64,000 nt of DNA from JACRBE01 sp964429005 (lineage in GTDB: Bacteria > Chlamydiota > Chlamydiia > Chlamydiales > JACRBE01): assembly GCA_964429005.1 (NCBI GenBank), contig CAYSAJ010000007.1, positions 1 to 64,000 on the forward strand, given 5' to 3'. Of this stretch, positions 9,238-18,346 are shown in pieces; position 1 is the first letter of the stretch, and every line of letters begins with the position of its first letter. Under the pieces are notes generated by a model, which was not told where the DNA came from, did not search any database, and saw only the letters and a program-made list of their open reading frames with translations. Both the position numbers and the translations under genes were made by a program.

Positions 9238-10293
9238 TTAGTCAAGAAGTTTTGCATAGGCATTAAGAAGCTTATAGCAATAAACATAAATCGCCTCTTC
9301 AGATAAAAAATCTTTTGCAAAAGAGGTTGCATTGTCGGCGATCTCTTTTGCTCGTTCATCATGAAAAAATGCCCAATAGATTTTTTCTTCTAAATCACTC
9401 AAATCTGCTTTTAGAGGAATATAGTGTTTCCAAGGGATTAGAGCGCCCTCAAACCACATCATCAGAGGTGAGGCAGGTTTAAAAAGAACACTATTTGAAA
9501 GCAATCGCCACTGTAGCCCAGGATAGGTGCAAGTATCACCATCCAAAACGATTTGATATTTATACTTGATTTGAGAGAAGTGACTCATTGAATCCGCTTG
9601 AGGCAATACTTTTTTTAGATCTTCTAAATGCCATGTTTTCCAGGGATGAATATAACAAAATTTAGCGTCGATCAGATCTGGGTGTATAAGGGAAAGATAA
9701 ACTAAGCGTCCTCGAGTTAATGATTTCCAATTATCAACTTCATACATCTCAAAAGGACCTGTATTAGCACCTCTCCAGATCAGCTTCTCAATTTTCTCAT
9801 CCCATGGAATTTGGCGGTTGATCTCTTGGATTACAATATAAAGATGTTTCCAATCATAATCCCCTCCATTGTCTTGGTGAAAGGTGGGATCATGAACGAG
9901 AAATACATAATCGAGTGATTGATGTTTCGATCCTGAAAAAATAGGGACTCTACTTGAAGGGACTTGCTCTTGTTTAACAGGGCCATCAAATTCAAAATGA
10001 AGGAGCTCCATATCAGGCAATCCGACTTCACTACAAAGAATTTGCAGGGTTTTTTTAAAATTTCCTTCCCCGTCGATCTGACTATTTTGTATGCGGTAAT
10101 ATCTGACATGGGTTTTTTTTTCTAAAAAGCCTTTTCTTAGATCTGAGCGTTTGATTTTTTTGTTTTTGAAAGCTTTGAGGTCTTGCTCAACTAATGAACC
10201 CATCCAAGCGTAAGAAGGATCATGAATTGCTTCTATGAGAGGTCTAGCCCATAAAGAATTCAAAATTAGCAAAAAGAAAATGACTCTTTTCAT
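9238..10293 (-). CDS. Exported GT90 (CAP10-like) glycosyltransferase, copy 2
   Basis: 351-aa protein with a cleavable-looking signal peptide (residues 1-16, MKRVIFFLLILNSLWA). The body carries the run of motifs of glycosyltransferase family 90 (CAP10/POGLUT/LPS-modifying): LIWRGANTG near residue 170, a conserved Arg-containing strand RGRLVYLS, then YKYQIVLDGDTCTYPG, VLFKPASPLMMWFEGALI, HYIPLKADLSDLEEKI and a C-terminal helix with HDERAKEIADNA. Family members transfer glucose or xylose to protein or glycan acceptors. It overlaps the upstream paralogue by 4 bp (ATGA). Export suggests it acts on envelope glycan or, if secreted further, on a host target; that is inference. Confidence 0.78.
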   Translation of the reverse strand: MKRVIFFLLILNSLWARPLIEAIHDPSYAWMGSLVEQDLKAFKNKKIKRSDLRKGFLEKKTHVRYYRIQNSQIDGEGNFKKTLQILCSEVGLPDMELLHFEFDGPVKQEQVPSSRVPIFSGSKHQSLDYVFLVHDPTFHQDNGGDYDWKHLYIVIQEINRQIPWDEKIEKLIWRGANTGPFEMYEVDNWKSLTRGRLVYLSLIHPDLIDAKFCYIHPWKTWHLEDLKKVLPQADSMSHFSQIKYKYQIVLDGDTCTYPGLQWRLLSNSVLFKPASPLMMWFEGALIPWKHYIPLKADLSDLEEKIYWAFFHDERAKEIADNATSFAKDFLSEEAIYVYCYKLLNAYAKLLD

Positions 10294-11354
10294 TTTGCAG
10301 CTCTCTGCCTCTTTGCATATTCACAAAGAACTTTATAACAATAAATAAGTAGATCTTTAGATCGAAGATGGGTTTGAGCAAATTCCCTACCGTTTAGAGC
10401 AATCTGTCTCATTTCATCATCTTGATCTATTGCTTGCTTAATTTTTCTTGGCAGATCGGATAAAGAATCTCTAACTGGAATGTAATGCACATATGGTATC
10501 AATGCATCATAAAACCACATCACAATAGGGCTCTCTGGTTTGAAGACTAAACAGCCTAAGGCAAGCTTTTGAATATAGCTATATGAAACAGCAGTGTCCC
10601 CTTGAAGGATGATTTGGTATTTATATTGAGCGAGGTCTGCGTTTGTGAGCTTATTCCCAAATGGAACGATCTTTTGTAATGCTTCCTTAGATTCACACTT
10701 ATGTGGATGTAAATGGGTAAATTTTGCATCAATAATAGCAGGATAAAGGGAAGAGAAGAACACGAGGCGACCTCGGTACAGCTTCATCCAATTTTGGCAG
10801 GTATAAAGTTGCATACCACTATTCGAGCCTCTCCATACCAATTGATCCTTTCGTTTTTCCCAAGGATACCCGCTAGAAGCTAAGGTCTCTTCGAGAATTC
10901 TATCTTCGACAAAGCGGCCTCCTTCATCAGGAATAAAATAAGGGTGATGAAAACAGAGTACATTTTTCATCGATATATGCTTTGATCCTGCTAATAGAAC
11001 AGCGTCAGACAAAGGCACCTGACATATTTGTGTTGGACCATTTGCATTAAAGTAAAGCGCTTCAAGGTCTGGAAGAACCAAATCTCGAGTCAAATATTCT
11101 ATCACTCTTTGCAATGCTGAGGGAGGTCCCAAATAGCGATTATTTCGAATCTGGAAACGAAAGATAAATTCTTTATTTTCTTTGCTCGCTTTCTCGATAT
11201 TTTTTTGAGAAAAAAAAATAGGGTTTACTTGAGAAAGCTCTTTTTCAATTAGGCAATCCATCCAATCATAGCAAGGATCCAAGGTCTCCTCATGAGTGAA
11301 TGCATAAGCTGAGGAAAAACACCAGCAAGCCAAGACCATCGTTAGCTTGAACAT
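10290..11354 (-). CDS. Exported GT90 (CAP10-like) glycosyltransferase, copy 1
   Basis: 354-aa paralogue of the next gene, with its own signal peptide (residues 1-18, ending SSAYA). It shows the same motif order: QLVWRGSNSG, RGRLVFFSSLYP, YKYQIILQGDTAVS, LVFKPESPIVMWFYDALIP, HYIPVRDSLSDLPRKI and a final helix. The two copies keep nearly identical length and domain order but differ throughout, so the duplication is not recent. Its start lies inside the end of gcvH (13-bp overlap), making it the fourth gene of a coupled operon. The substrate is unknown. Confidence 0.78.
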   Translation of the reverse strand: MFKLTMVLACWCFSSAYAFTHEETLDPCYDWMDCLIEKELSQVNPIFFSQKNIEKASKENKEFIFRFQIRNNRYLGPPSALQRVIEYLTRDLVLPDLEALYFNANGPTQICQVPLSDAVLLAGSKHISMKNVLCFHHPYFIPDEGGRFVEDRILEETLASSGYPWEKRKDQLVWRGSNSGMQLYTCQNWMKLYRGRLVFFSSLYPAIIDAKFTHLHPHKCESKEALQKIVPFGNKLTNADLAQYKYQIILQGDTAVSYSYIQKLALGCLVFKPESPIVMWFYDALIPYVHYIPVRDSLSDLPRKIKQAIDQDDEMRQIALNGREFAQTHLRSKDLLIYCYKVLCEYAKRQRAAK

Positions 11355-11710
11355 ACGATTTGTTGAAAATAGGTCGTTTTGTCCATCAGAGCCTCAAGTT
11401 CTACTGGATTTGACAGCTCTATCTTAAAAAGCCATCCTCTATTTTCGGGATCTTGATTAAGAATCTGAATTTGATTTTTGAGATCTTCATTAATTTCTAT
11501 AATGATCCCACTGACTGGAGAATAAATATCGGCGGCAGCTTTTGTTGATTCAAGGACAGCTATTTCCTCTCCTGCCTTGACTTTTTGACCTATCTTTGGA
11601 AGTTCAACATAAACAATCGTCCCCAGTTCATTTTTCGCAAAATTGGTAATTCCTACAAAGCCATAACTGTCACTTGTTTTGATCCATTCATGGGAATCTG
11701 TAAATTTCAT
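11342..11710 (-). CDS. gcvH: Glycine cleavage system H protein (lipoyl carrier)
   Basis: 122-aa lipoyl-domain protein. The lipoylation motif ESTKAAADIYSP places the acceptor at Lys57, and the N-terminus MKFTDSHEWI is typical of GcvH. An in-frame start further upstream would add ten non-homologous residues overlapping the previous gene, so the ATG at 11710 is preferred. No gcvP or gcvT is in the window; chlamydiae commonly keep a lone GcvH, and in other bacteria GcvH serves as a lipoyl relay to 2-oxoacid dehydrogenases. The lipoate ligase-like gene lies about 7 kb away. It begins 2 bp after the CT283-type gene stops. Confidence 0.93.
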   Translation of the reverse strand: MKFTDSHEWIKTSDSYGFVGITNFAKNELGTIVYVELPKIGQKVKAGEEIAVLESTKAAADIYSPVSGIIIEINEDLKNQIQILNQDPENRGWLFKIELSNPVELEALMDKTTYFQQIVCSS

Positions 11711-11712
11711 AC

Positions 11713-12366
11713 TTAATCCTCGAGAGTAATTTTGGCCCAAAGTTTGGGGTTTAACATACTTTTGTATTGTTTTTTCGAAAATGAAAAAAATTGAGGATCT
11801 TGCTTATGGCGAAAGATTGTGCAGTGAAAAGCCATCTGTTTTGAAAAATCAGTATCATATCCGTAAAGAGTTTCCTTAGGGAAAAAACATGTGCAATCAT
11901 ATCCCGACTTATGGAAGTTTACATGATGCTGCACTAGATTTGCCTCCATAAGAGGCCTTTCTTCTTCGTAACGAAGTTTTGTTAATTCCATGCAGAGCAC
12001 TCCCTCTTTTTCCTTAGGGAGGATCACAATTTGATGACAATATCGATTCATGTAGGGGCTTGTAGGCTCTCTTGTGGATATCAGAAGTTCTATAGCGTCT
12101 CCTTTCGTAAAATCTGGAAAGAAGACATCAGAAAAAGGAACACTGACCTCACATTTAAGTAAAAGCCCCTCTGGATGCCATCCTAGAAAAATTTTTGCAA
12201 ACGACTCTTGATCAAATAAGCTTGATAAGTCGCTAACCTCATACATAGAAGAAATTTTTTGATCGATGCCAATCCTGGAAAGTCGATGCACTTTTGTTTG
12301 CAATCTCATGAGGTGAATAGGAACAACAGGCTCCAATTCCTCTAAAGCTTCTTCCCATTTACTCAT
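11713..12366 (-). CDS. CT283-like conserved chlamydial protein
   Basis: 217-aa soluble protein placed directly before gcvH, as CT283 is beside gcsH (CT282) in C. trachomatis. The sequence shows strand-rich segments reminiscent of the CBM9-like fold (FLGWHPEGLLLKCEVSVP followed by GDAIELLISTRE), where a short acidic strand follows the first sandwich strands. I do not see catalytic residues. It overlaps the upstream PpiD-like gene by 4 bp (ATGA) and is followed by gcvH after 2 bp, so it belongs to that operon. The fold idea is tentative and the function unknown. Confidence 0.7.
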   Translation of the reverse strand: MSKWEEALEELEPVVPIHLMRLQTKVHRLSRIGIDQKISSMYEVSDLSSLFDQESFAKIFLGWHPEGLLLKCEVSVPFSDVFFPDFTKGDAIELLISTREPTSPYMNRYCHQIVILPKEKEGVLCMELTKLRYEEERPLMEANLVQHHVNFHKSGYDCTCFFPKETLYGYDTDFSKQMAFHCTIFRHKQDPQFFSFSKKQYKSMLNPKLWAKITLED

Positions 12367-14534
12367 AGCTGATTAGAGTATGTATGAAGAGTTTTCATAT
12401 TCATAAGGATTTGATCTGCTTTCTCCTTACGAGCTATGTTCTCTAAACTTTTTCTTCCCTTTGCTATGGCTTCTTCGATCATTTTTTGATCCTCAAAAAC
12501 TTCCTCAACTTTTAGAGCAGCTATAGATTGATCCTTAAGTTGAATAAGCGTAGGAGCTGAACCTGGAGCCATTTTCCAGATTTCATCAGATGAAACGACA
12601 TTATTTTGTCCTCGAGACCATGTTTGAGTTTCTTCTTTAACCGTAAATTGAGAAATTAGAGAATTAAATGAGCTTTCGGGAGCGACTTTTTTCAGCTCGG
12701 CTACTGCAATCAAGAATTGACCAAATCGCTGTTGCACTGCTTTTGCTGGCGGGTACTTAAGCTCTGCAATTTGAGCTTTGACTTCATCAAATTCAGCATT
12801 TTTTAACGAAGCATGTTTATGCTTATGCTGGTCAAAGAAAGAGATTAGATTTCTTTCTACAAGAGCATCTATGGTGCCTTCATTCAAAGCTTCTGCAAAG
12901 GTCATGACCTCATCTTGGCCTATGCTAACAAGGCTGAGATTGTAGAGGTGGAAAGGATCTTTAGAAATAACAGTAGGTTCTTTGAGAGATAAGCAGAATT
13001 CAAAAAGCTCCTCTGAAGAAGCAAACCCTTTGATAGGAAGTTTTGTAGCAGAGTAAGGAATGATAAAAGATTTTTCCTGCATCTGTTTTTGAGACAAGAG
13101 GTGATTTAAAACTTCTGGTCGATTTTGAACCATTTCCATTTTGCAAACATCATCAATTTCATGCTTCTTATCTGCAGGAAGAGACTTGATAAAGGCGAAC
13201 CTGTCTCCCTTTGAATGAACCTCTTTTGCAACGGGCGCTAAAGCTAAAACTTTTTTCCAGCCTTCATCGCTTGTTTCATAATCCCAAAGTTGCTTCAAAG
13301 AAATCTGTGATTTCGCTTCATCCAAGGTAACTTCTGAGATGTTTAAGACCACTTTCCTATATACAAGCTCAGGCGCTATGTCCTTTATTTGCTGGATAGA
13401 ATTTAATGAAGTAGGCCACTGCCCTTCAGTAAATACCCTCGTTGGAAATAAGGCGCTCAGATAACTTTCAACTCGTGCATAATCTTCTGAATTGCGAATT
13501 TGGAATTCTCTTGGCATTTGGTAAAGAGATACTTTAAGGCGCTTAGCTGTATCTTTCATGTACTCTTGATAAAAACTTGGTTCAAAAACAATTTGGTTCC
13601 CTCGATCTAAATAAGCTTTGCAAAGCATAACTTGGCGCCAAATATTCATTAGTTCTTTTTCAGAGGATTGTTTTTGGAAGCAATAGGCTTCTAAAAGAGT
13701 TTCCACTTGGTTTGCTGAAACTTCTTTACCTCCATAAGTATGAATAAAATGAATTCCATTTTGAAGTAAGCTTGCTTTAACTTCTGCTTGTGTAAACGAA
13801 ATTCCATTTTGTTTTGCAAGGGAAGCAGTATTAATAACGAATTGAGATACAAGCTCTAGAAATTCTTTGCCAAACCAATCGCCCAGTGTATGAGCATGAA
13901 ACATAGCTAGATCTTGGCTATAAAGACCCGGATCTTTTGACAGCTGAGGATTTTGATTTTGATAAGTTGAAAGAATTTGCTGAAGAAAAGATGAAGGCAT
14001 TTGCTTTGATTGAACAAAGAGTCTTTGAAGTGATATGAGCGTTTCACTATCCAATTTTTGAGACTCTTTGAATTCTTTATAAGCTGCAGATAACCCAGGA
14101 GCAAAGATCTCCCAAATTTTTTCAGCGCTCATCATAGGCCATGCAGGGTGTACGTAAGGTCGATAATTTTGCATTTTTTGAAATCTGATCTTAAGAGGCT
14201 GCTCAATGTCAGCAAAAAATTCTTTAGCCAGTGAGGCTCCGATGCCGGCTTCAAACAGATAAGATGAGACAAACTCACCATTAAACATATTTATAGGTGT
14301 CTGGGATAGTGAATCGACCTCTTCGTTAAGGAACTGAGCCATAAGACGGATTTCTACATCCGTAACCTTCTCACCTTGAGGTGTTTGGTATAAAACACTC
14401 TCTTTTAGTGACTTATCATGAGCTATCATACCACGACCAGCACGGACAGCCCCATAAAAGACAAAAGTAGAAATGACTACGAGAGTAGTCACGATAAATA
14501 TCGATTTTTGATATTTCCTGAGTAGTGCGAGCAT
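12363..14534 (-). CDS. PpiD/SurA-like membrane-anchored folding factor
   Basis: 723-aa protein with a short basic N-terminus and a single membrane anchor (about residues 10-30, SIFIVTTLVVISTFVFYGAV), followed by a large periplasmic part rich in helices. The arrangement (MLALLRKYQKSIF-type start, anchor, chaperone-like helices, late domain) is that of PpiD-type peptidyl-prolyl isomerases with a SurA_N-like region. No clear parvulin domain can be read by eye, so it may be a chaperone without isomerase activity. It is first in a five-gene overlapped operon with gcvH and the two GT90 genes. Its ribosome-binding site and start codon lie in a strong potential hairpin (see 14532-14578). Confidence 0.65.
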   Translation of the reverse strand: MLALLRKYQKSIFIVTTLVVISTFVFYGAVRAGRGMIAHDKSLKESVLYQTPQGEKVTDVEIRLMAQFLNEEVDSLSQTPINMFNGEFVSSYLFEAGIGASLAKEFFADIEQPLKIRFQKMQNYRPYVHPAWPMMSAEKIWEIFAPGLSAAYKEFKESQKLDSETLISLQRLFVQSKQMPSSFLQQILSTYQNQNPQLSKDPGLYSQDLAMFHAHTLGDWFGKEFLELVSQFVINTASLAKQNGISFTQAEVKASLLQNGIHFIHTYGGKEVSANQVETLLEAYCFQKQSSEKELMNIWRQVMLCKAYLDRGNQIVFEPSFYQEYMKDTAKRLKVSLYQMPREFQIRNSEDYARVESYLSALFPTRVFTEGQWPTSLNSIQQIKDIAPELVYRKVVLNISEVTLDEAKSQISLKQLWDYETSDEGWKKVLALAPVAKEVHSKGDRFAFIKSLPADKKHEIDDVCKMEMVQNRPEVLNHLLSQKQMQEKSFIIPYSATKLPIKGFASSEELFEFCLSLKEPTVISKDPFHLYNLSLVSIGQDEVMTFAEALNEGTIDALVERNLISFFDQHKHKHASLKNAEFDEVKAQIAELKYPPAKAVQQRFGQFLIAVAELKKVAPESSFNSLISQFTVKEETQTWSRGQNNVVSSDEIWKMAPGSAPTLIQLKDQSIAALKVEEVFEDQKMIEEAIAKGRKSLENIARKEKADQILMNMKTLHTYSNQL

Positions 14535-14578
14535 GGTCTTCCCCTATCGTTCAAAACAAGTTAAAGGAGAAGACCATA
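14532..14578 (-). promoter_or_regulatory. Hairpin sequestering RBS and start codon of the PpiD-like gene
   Basis: On the minus strand the segment 14577-14566 (ATGGTCTTCTCC) can pair with 14544-14533 (GGGGAAGACCAT): 12 pairs including one G-U, with a possible further G-U pair at 14578/14532, and a 21-nt loop. The second arm contains the Shine-Dalgarno-like GGGGA and the start codon ATG (14534-14532). In the mRNA this would hide the ribosome-binding site, as in RNA thermometers or other 5'UTR switches. The base pairing is seen directly; regulation is inferred. Confidence 0.5.
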
Positions 14579-14708
14579 GCAAAAAGTGAGTAATCCCACA
14601 ATCCCCTATTTACCCCCTTTCTCATCAAAACCTTAAAAAGGATTTATAATAAAACAATAATTTAATATAATTATTAGAAAATATTTAATAATAAATAAGA
14701 TAAAAAAA

Positions 14709-16829
14709 ATGGATGATGTAATTACACATACAACAAGAAGCTCTTCTTGCCTCACACCTCCTCTAAGCTCCTTTATCTCAAAAGGAGACGCTACCTCTTT
14801 TCCGACCGTAAGCCTCTCATCTAGAGTAGCATCCACTTCAATTGCCCACTCAGATCTAAGTGTGCATTCTGGTTCTATATCAGATTCATCTTGTGAGATC
14901 CGACCTTCACCCTCTTTTAGGGGTACAGTAGAGCCTATTCATTTAGATAGAAAATCCCTAAAAAAGAGCTATATTGAAGCCCTTAAAATCAATCTTCTCC
15001 TTGTAGTTCCAGGCCTGGGCCTCATAGCCTTTTTAATAGCCCATCTCGCAATTCGGATCATGAGCACATACAACAAACCTAGCGCTGAGGAATTAAAATT
15101 AATAAAATCTATGAAGGATCTTAGTTCAGGCCTCAGTGATGCCCGGATCAAAAAGCTCGTTAGATTTATCACAGAAAAAAGCAAAGGGCATGTGGCTGGT
15201 GAATCCAGACTCTACCTTCAATCCCAATTTATGGGATTTGCGGGGACTCTTCCTAGGGATGTTATAGAAATGCCTGATGGCAGATTTGTCATTAAAGTAT
15301 ACACGCGTATCGTAGGTACAGATCAAGAAACTATCCACCGTGGTATTATAGTAGATCCTAGATCTCAAATTACACTTGATAATCCTAGCTCGTCGCTTGT
15401 GGGCTACGTCCACATCTTAGAAAAAAAAGACTCGATAGAGATTTTAGATCCTTATGCTGCACACATTTTTGGGACGGAAGAGGACATAAAGCCCGTTGAT
15501 TGTTTTATCGTGAATAATCAATCAGATCTTTCTCAGCTCTATCCCAAAAATATTGAGAGAGCAGAAGATCATGAGTACGTTGATATCGCTTTCCATGCAT
15601 ACCAGAAAAGATCGAGCCCTGTAGATCATATTGTGTCGATTGGAGAAAATGTAGGCTCCTGGGGCAATGTGAATAGAGGGATTGTTCATGTCGATATGAT
15701 CCAAGGACGTCATAGGGTAACTGAAACCACTAAAAATCCTGATGGGTCTGTATCAACAAGACAAAAAGATTATTTGATTATCGCCTCAGCCACAGGTGTA
15801 CATGGCACTTTCTTAGAATATAAGTTAGACCCGACAGACTCAAGTCAGTTGCCTGATGGAGCTGAGCTTCACATCTTCCGCTTTAAAAAGAGTGATTTTG
15901 AAGGTTTTGATTCAGAGCAAATGCTTAGGGCAATGCACCAGTTTGCCCGTAGGCAGGTGAATCAAATTTCTTTGCCAAGTCCTGCAATAGCTACAGAATC
16001 CGATACACATATGGCTTCAAGTTATCACTATGGCTTTATCCCAGGTTTATACAGCAATACAGATGCTGCCTACTCTCCATTCTCCAGTATTCGCTATAGA
16101 GAAGACGCCATTGACCGAGTGGCTTTAGCTGCTGCTGATGAGCTTTTAGAGCAAAGAAGGCATACCATCGATAATACACAGATTCTCGGAGGGATCTGCA
16201 GCTCTTTTGCTTCATTAACACTGCAAATTGGTAGATTCTTAGGAGCATTTACTCAAAAAGATAAAGAAACAATCGTGGCTCAAGCTGAAGCTAAAGCACG
16301 AAAAGATATAAGCTCACAATTCGATAGCATTGAAGAAAAAATCTTGAAGTCCTCTGGCATTTCAAAAGCAGATTTTGAAAAAAAGTATATGACAGCCTTG
16401 ACTGATGAAAAAACAGGGACTTGGAGAAATGGTCTTATCACACAACGATATGTGTCTCTACTTACTCTTCTTAGTGATAAAATTAGAGAGAGACACCTTA
16501 GAACACCCCAAGGACAAGCTCCCGTTACGAAGGACCTTTTGCTGCTGAAGGAAGCCTTAGATAAACTCTACCGTGATGAGTATGCAACAGTCATGAAAAG
16601 GCATCTTTTCCATGCTTTAAAAGATCTAATTCTAAATGCTGAAAAGAAGTTGGATGAAAACTCTACAGAACTTGAAAGAAACCTGCACTCTGTTGTCAAG
16701 GATCCAATTTTTCGTCTGCATAGTCGGTGGATGTTACCCTCCACTCTGCACGGTCTTATGATCAGGCATATGACACGAAGTGTACAAATAGTGCCTCCAA
16801 GAGCCCCAGAAGAAGTTTCCGTTATTTAG
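14709..16829 (+). CDS. Lineage-specific membrane protein, effector candidate
   Basis: 706-aa protein of no family I recognise. Residues 1-80 are Ser/Thr-rich and disordered-looking, as in many type III secretion substrates. A hydrophobic segment of about 28 residues follows near 95-122 (LLLVVPGLGLIAFLIAHL). The rest is soluble. His327 (IVHVDM), Glu339 (VTETT) and Cys497 (GGICSSFAS) occur in the order used by permuted NlpC/papain-like enzymes of the YiiX group; this is a weak, by-eye suggestion. The upstream region is very AT-rich and lacks a strong ribosome-binding site. Its stop overlaps that of proS on the other strand by 4 bp. Confidence 0.75.
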   Translation: MDDVITHTTRSSSCLTPPLSSFISKGDATSFPTVSLSSRVASTSIAHSDLSVHSGSISDSSCEIRPSPSFRGTVEPIHLDRKSLKKSYIEALKINLLLVVPGLGLIAFLIAHLAIRIMSTYNKPSAEELKLIKSMKDLSSGLSDARIKKLVRFITEKSKGHVAGESRLYLQSQFMGFAGTLPRDVIEMPDGRFVIKVYTRIVGTDQETIHRGIIVDPRSQITLDNPSSSLVGYVHILEKKDSIEILDPYAAHIFGTEEDIKPVDCFIVNNQSDLSQLYPKNIERAEDHEYVDIAFHAYQKRSSPVDHIVSIGENVGSWGNVNRGIVHVDMIQGRHRVTETTKNPDGSVSTRQKDYLIIASATGVHGTFLEYKLDPTDSSQLPDGAELHIFRFKKSDFEGFDSEQMLRAMHQFARRQVNQISLPSPAIATESDTHMASSYHYGFIPGLYSNTDAAYSPFSSIRYREDAIDRVALAAADELLEQRRHTIDNTQILGGICSSFASLTLQIGRFLGAFTQKDKETIVAQAEAKARKDISSQFDSIEEKILKSSGISKADFEKKYMTALTDEKTGTWRNGLITQRYVSLLTLLSDKIRERHLRTPQGQAPVTKDLLLLKEALDKLYRDEYATVMKRHLFHALKDLILNAEKKLDENSTELERNLHSVVKDPIFRLHSRWMLPSTLHGLMIRHMTRSVQIVPPRAPEEVSVI

Positions 16830-18346
16830 TACGATTTTGCAAAGATCACTTGCTGCCTTGTTTTCTTGCCAGAAAAAATGCAAGTTCCTTCTTCTCTAGG
16901 TTGATCAAAAGGAATGCATCTAATGGTTACCGCAAATTCTTCTTTAAGTTTTTTTTCTAACGCTGAATCTGACACAAAATAAACTTTAGCAAAGCCCCCA
17001 TGAATTTCAGGCTTTTCAAGATCTTTTGGAGTAAAGAACTTTGCAAACTCCTCTTTTGTATGAATTTCCCTTGTATGTTCCTTAAGAAAGGCAGAAGCTT
17101 TTTCATACATAAAGCGCTGCATATCATCCAAAATTTGAGGAAGTTTATGCTCAAGTTCCTCTATAGAAAGGAATAGTTTGTCTTTGTGCCCTTTTGTTCG
17201 GACAGCGATGCAAACTTGATTCTTTTCTACTTCTTTAGGTCCAATTTCAATGCGGAGAGGAACACCTTTTTTGATCCAATGCCACTGCTTTTCACCATTC
17301 GTGAGCTCTCTGCTATCAATGCGAGCTTCAAGAGCATTTCCATGGTAATGAATTGTATGCATTCTCTCTTTCACTTTGTTAGCAAAAGAAAGAACCGCCT
17401 CCTTCATTTCATCTTTAGGAATGACTGGAATAATCACTGCATGCTGGTGAGAGATTCGAGGAGGGACAATAAATCCATCATCATCACTATGAACCATAAT
17501 AAGAGCTCCGATCAATCTTGTTGTAGAACCCCAAGATGTAGTCCAAGCATATTCGTCTGTGCCTTCGCGAGACTTAAATTTAATATTCGAAGCTTTTGCA
17601 AAATTTTGTCCTAGAAAATGTGAGGTTCCTGACTGGAGGGCTTTACGATCCTGCATAATCATTTCAAAGGTGAGAGTATCTACAGCGCCTGGGAAGCGTT
17701 CATTTTCTGTTTTTCTTCCAGGAATACTAGGAAGAGCTAGGAATTCTTTACAAACACTTACGTACACATCGAGCATGCGTTTTGCATGTTCATAAGCTTC
17801 TTCGAGAGTTTCATGAGCTGTGTGTCCTTCTTGCCAAAGAAACTCAGTGGTGCGAAGAAAAGAGCGTGTTCTCATTTCCCAGCGAACAACGTTAGCCCAC
17901 TGATTAATTTTTATAGGGAGATCTCGATAGGACTCAATCCATTTCGAAAACATCTCCCCGATGATCATTTCAGAAGTAGGTCTAACGATTAAGGGTTCTT
18001 CTAAAGGAGAGTCCACTTCAAGCTCACCTTTAGCATTTTTCTTTAGTCGATGATGAGTGACAACAGCACACTCAGTAGCAAACCCTTCAACGTGTGATGC
18101 TTCTTTTTGGAAATAGCTTAATGGAATAAAAAGAGGAAAATAGGCGTTTTCATGACCAAGCTCTTTGAATTTTTTATCCATTTCTTTTTTGATATTTTCC
18201 CAAAGAGCATATCCCCAAGGCTTAATCACCATGCAACCTCTAACGGGAGAGTGTTCTGACAAATCAGCCGCTTTAACGACTTCTTGATACCAGGATGGAT
18301 AGTCTTCATCCCTCGTTGGAGAAATAGCATGGAGTTTTTTATTCAT
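16826..18346 (-). CDS. proS: Prolyl-tRNA synthetase, archaeal/eukaryotic type
   Basis: 506-aa class II aminoacyl-tRNA synthetase that charges tRNA-Pro. It has motif 2 region VVRWEMRTRSFLRTTEFLWQ, the proline-pocket segment GTSHFLGQNFAK, motif 3 region WGSTTRLIGALIMVHSDDDG, an anticodon-binding domain (HAVIIPVIPK) and a C-terminal extension ending in Tyr (FAKSY). These features and the lack of the inserted editing domain place it in the archaeal/eukaryotic (type 3) ProRS group rather than the bacterial ProRS of about 570-580 aa found in Chlamydiaceae. Its start overlaps the lplA stop by 4 bp, so the two are co-translated. Confidence 0.93.
   Translation of the reverse strand: MNKKLHAISPTRDEDYPSWYQEVVKAADLSEHSPVRGCMVIKPWGYALWENIKKEMDKKFKELGHENAYFPLFIPLSYFQKEASHVEGFATECAVVTHHRLKKNAKGELEVDSPLEEPLIVRPTSEMIIGEMFSKWIESYRDLPIKINQWANVVRWEMRTRSFLRTTEFLWQEGHTAHETLEEAYEHAKRMLDVYVSVCKEFLALPSIPGRKTENERFPGAVDTLTFEMIMQDRKALQSGTSHFLGQNFAKASNIKFKSREGTDEYAWTTSWGSTTRLIGALIMVHSDDDGFIVPPRISHQHAVIIPVIPKDEMKEAVLSFANKVKERMHTIHYHGNALEARIDSRELTNGEKQWHWIKKGVPLRIEIGPKEVEKNQVCIAVRTKGHKDKLFLSIEELEHKLPQILDDMQRFMYEKASAFLKEHTREIHTKEEFAKFFTPKDLEKPEIHGGFAKVYFVSDSALEKKLKEEFAVTIRCIPFDQPREEGTCIFSGKKTRQQVIFAKSY

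Noticed and set aside
17186..17614. 142-codon open frame on the plus strand inside proS
   Set aside because: It lies wholly antisense to a well-supported synthetase and its translation has no family features; it follows from the codon use of proS.
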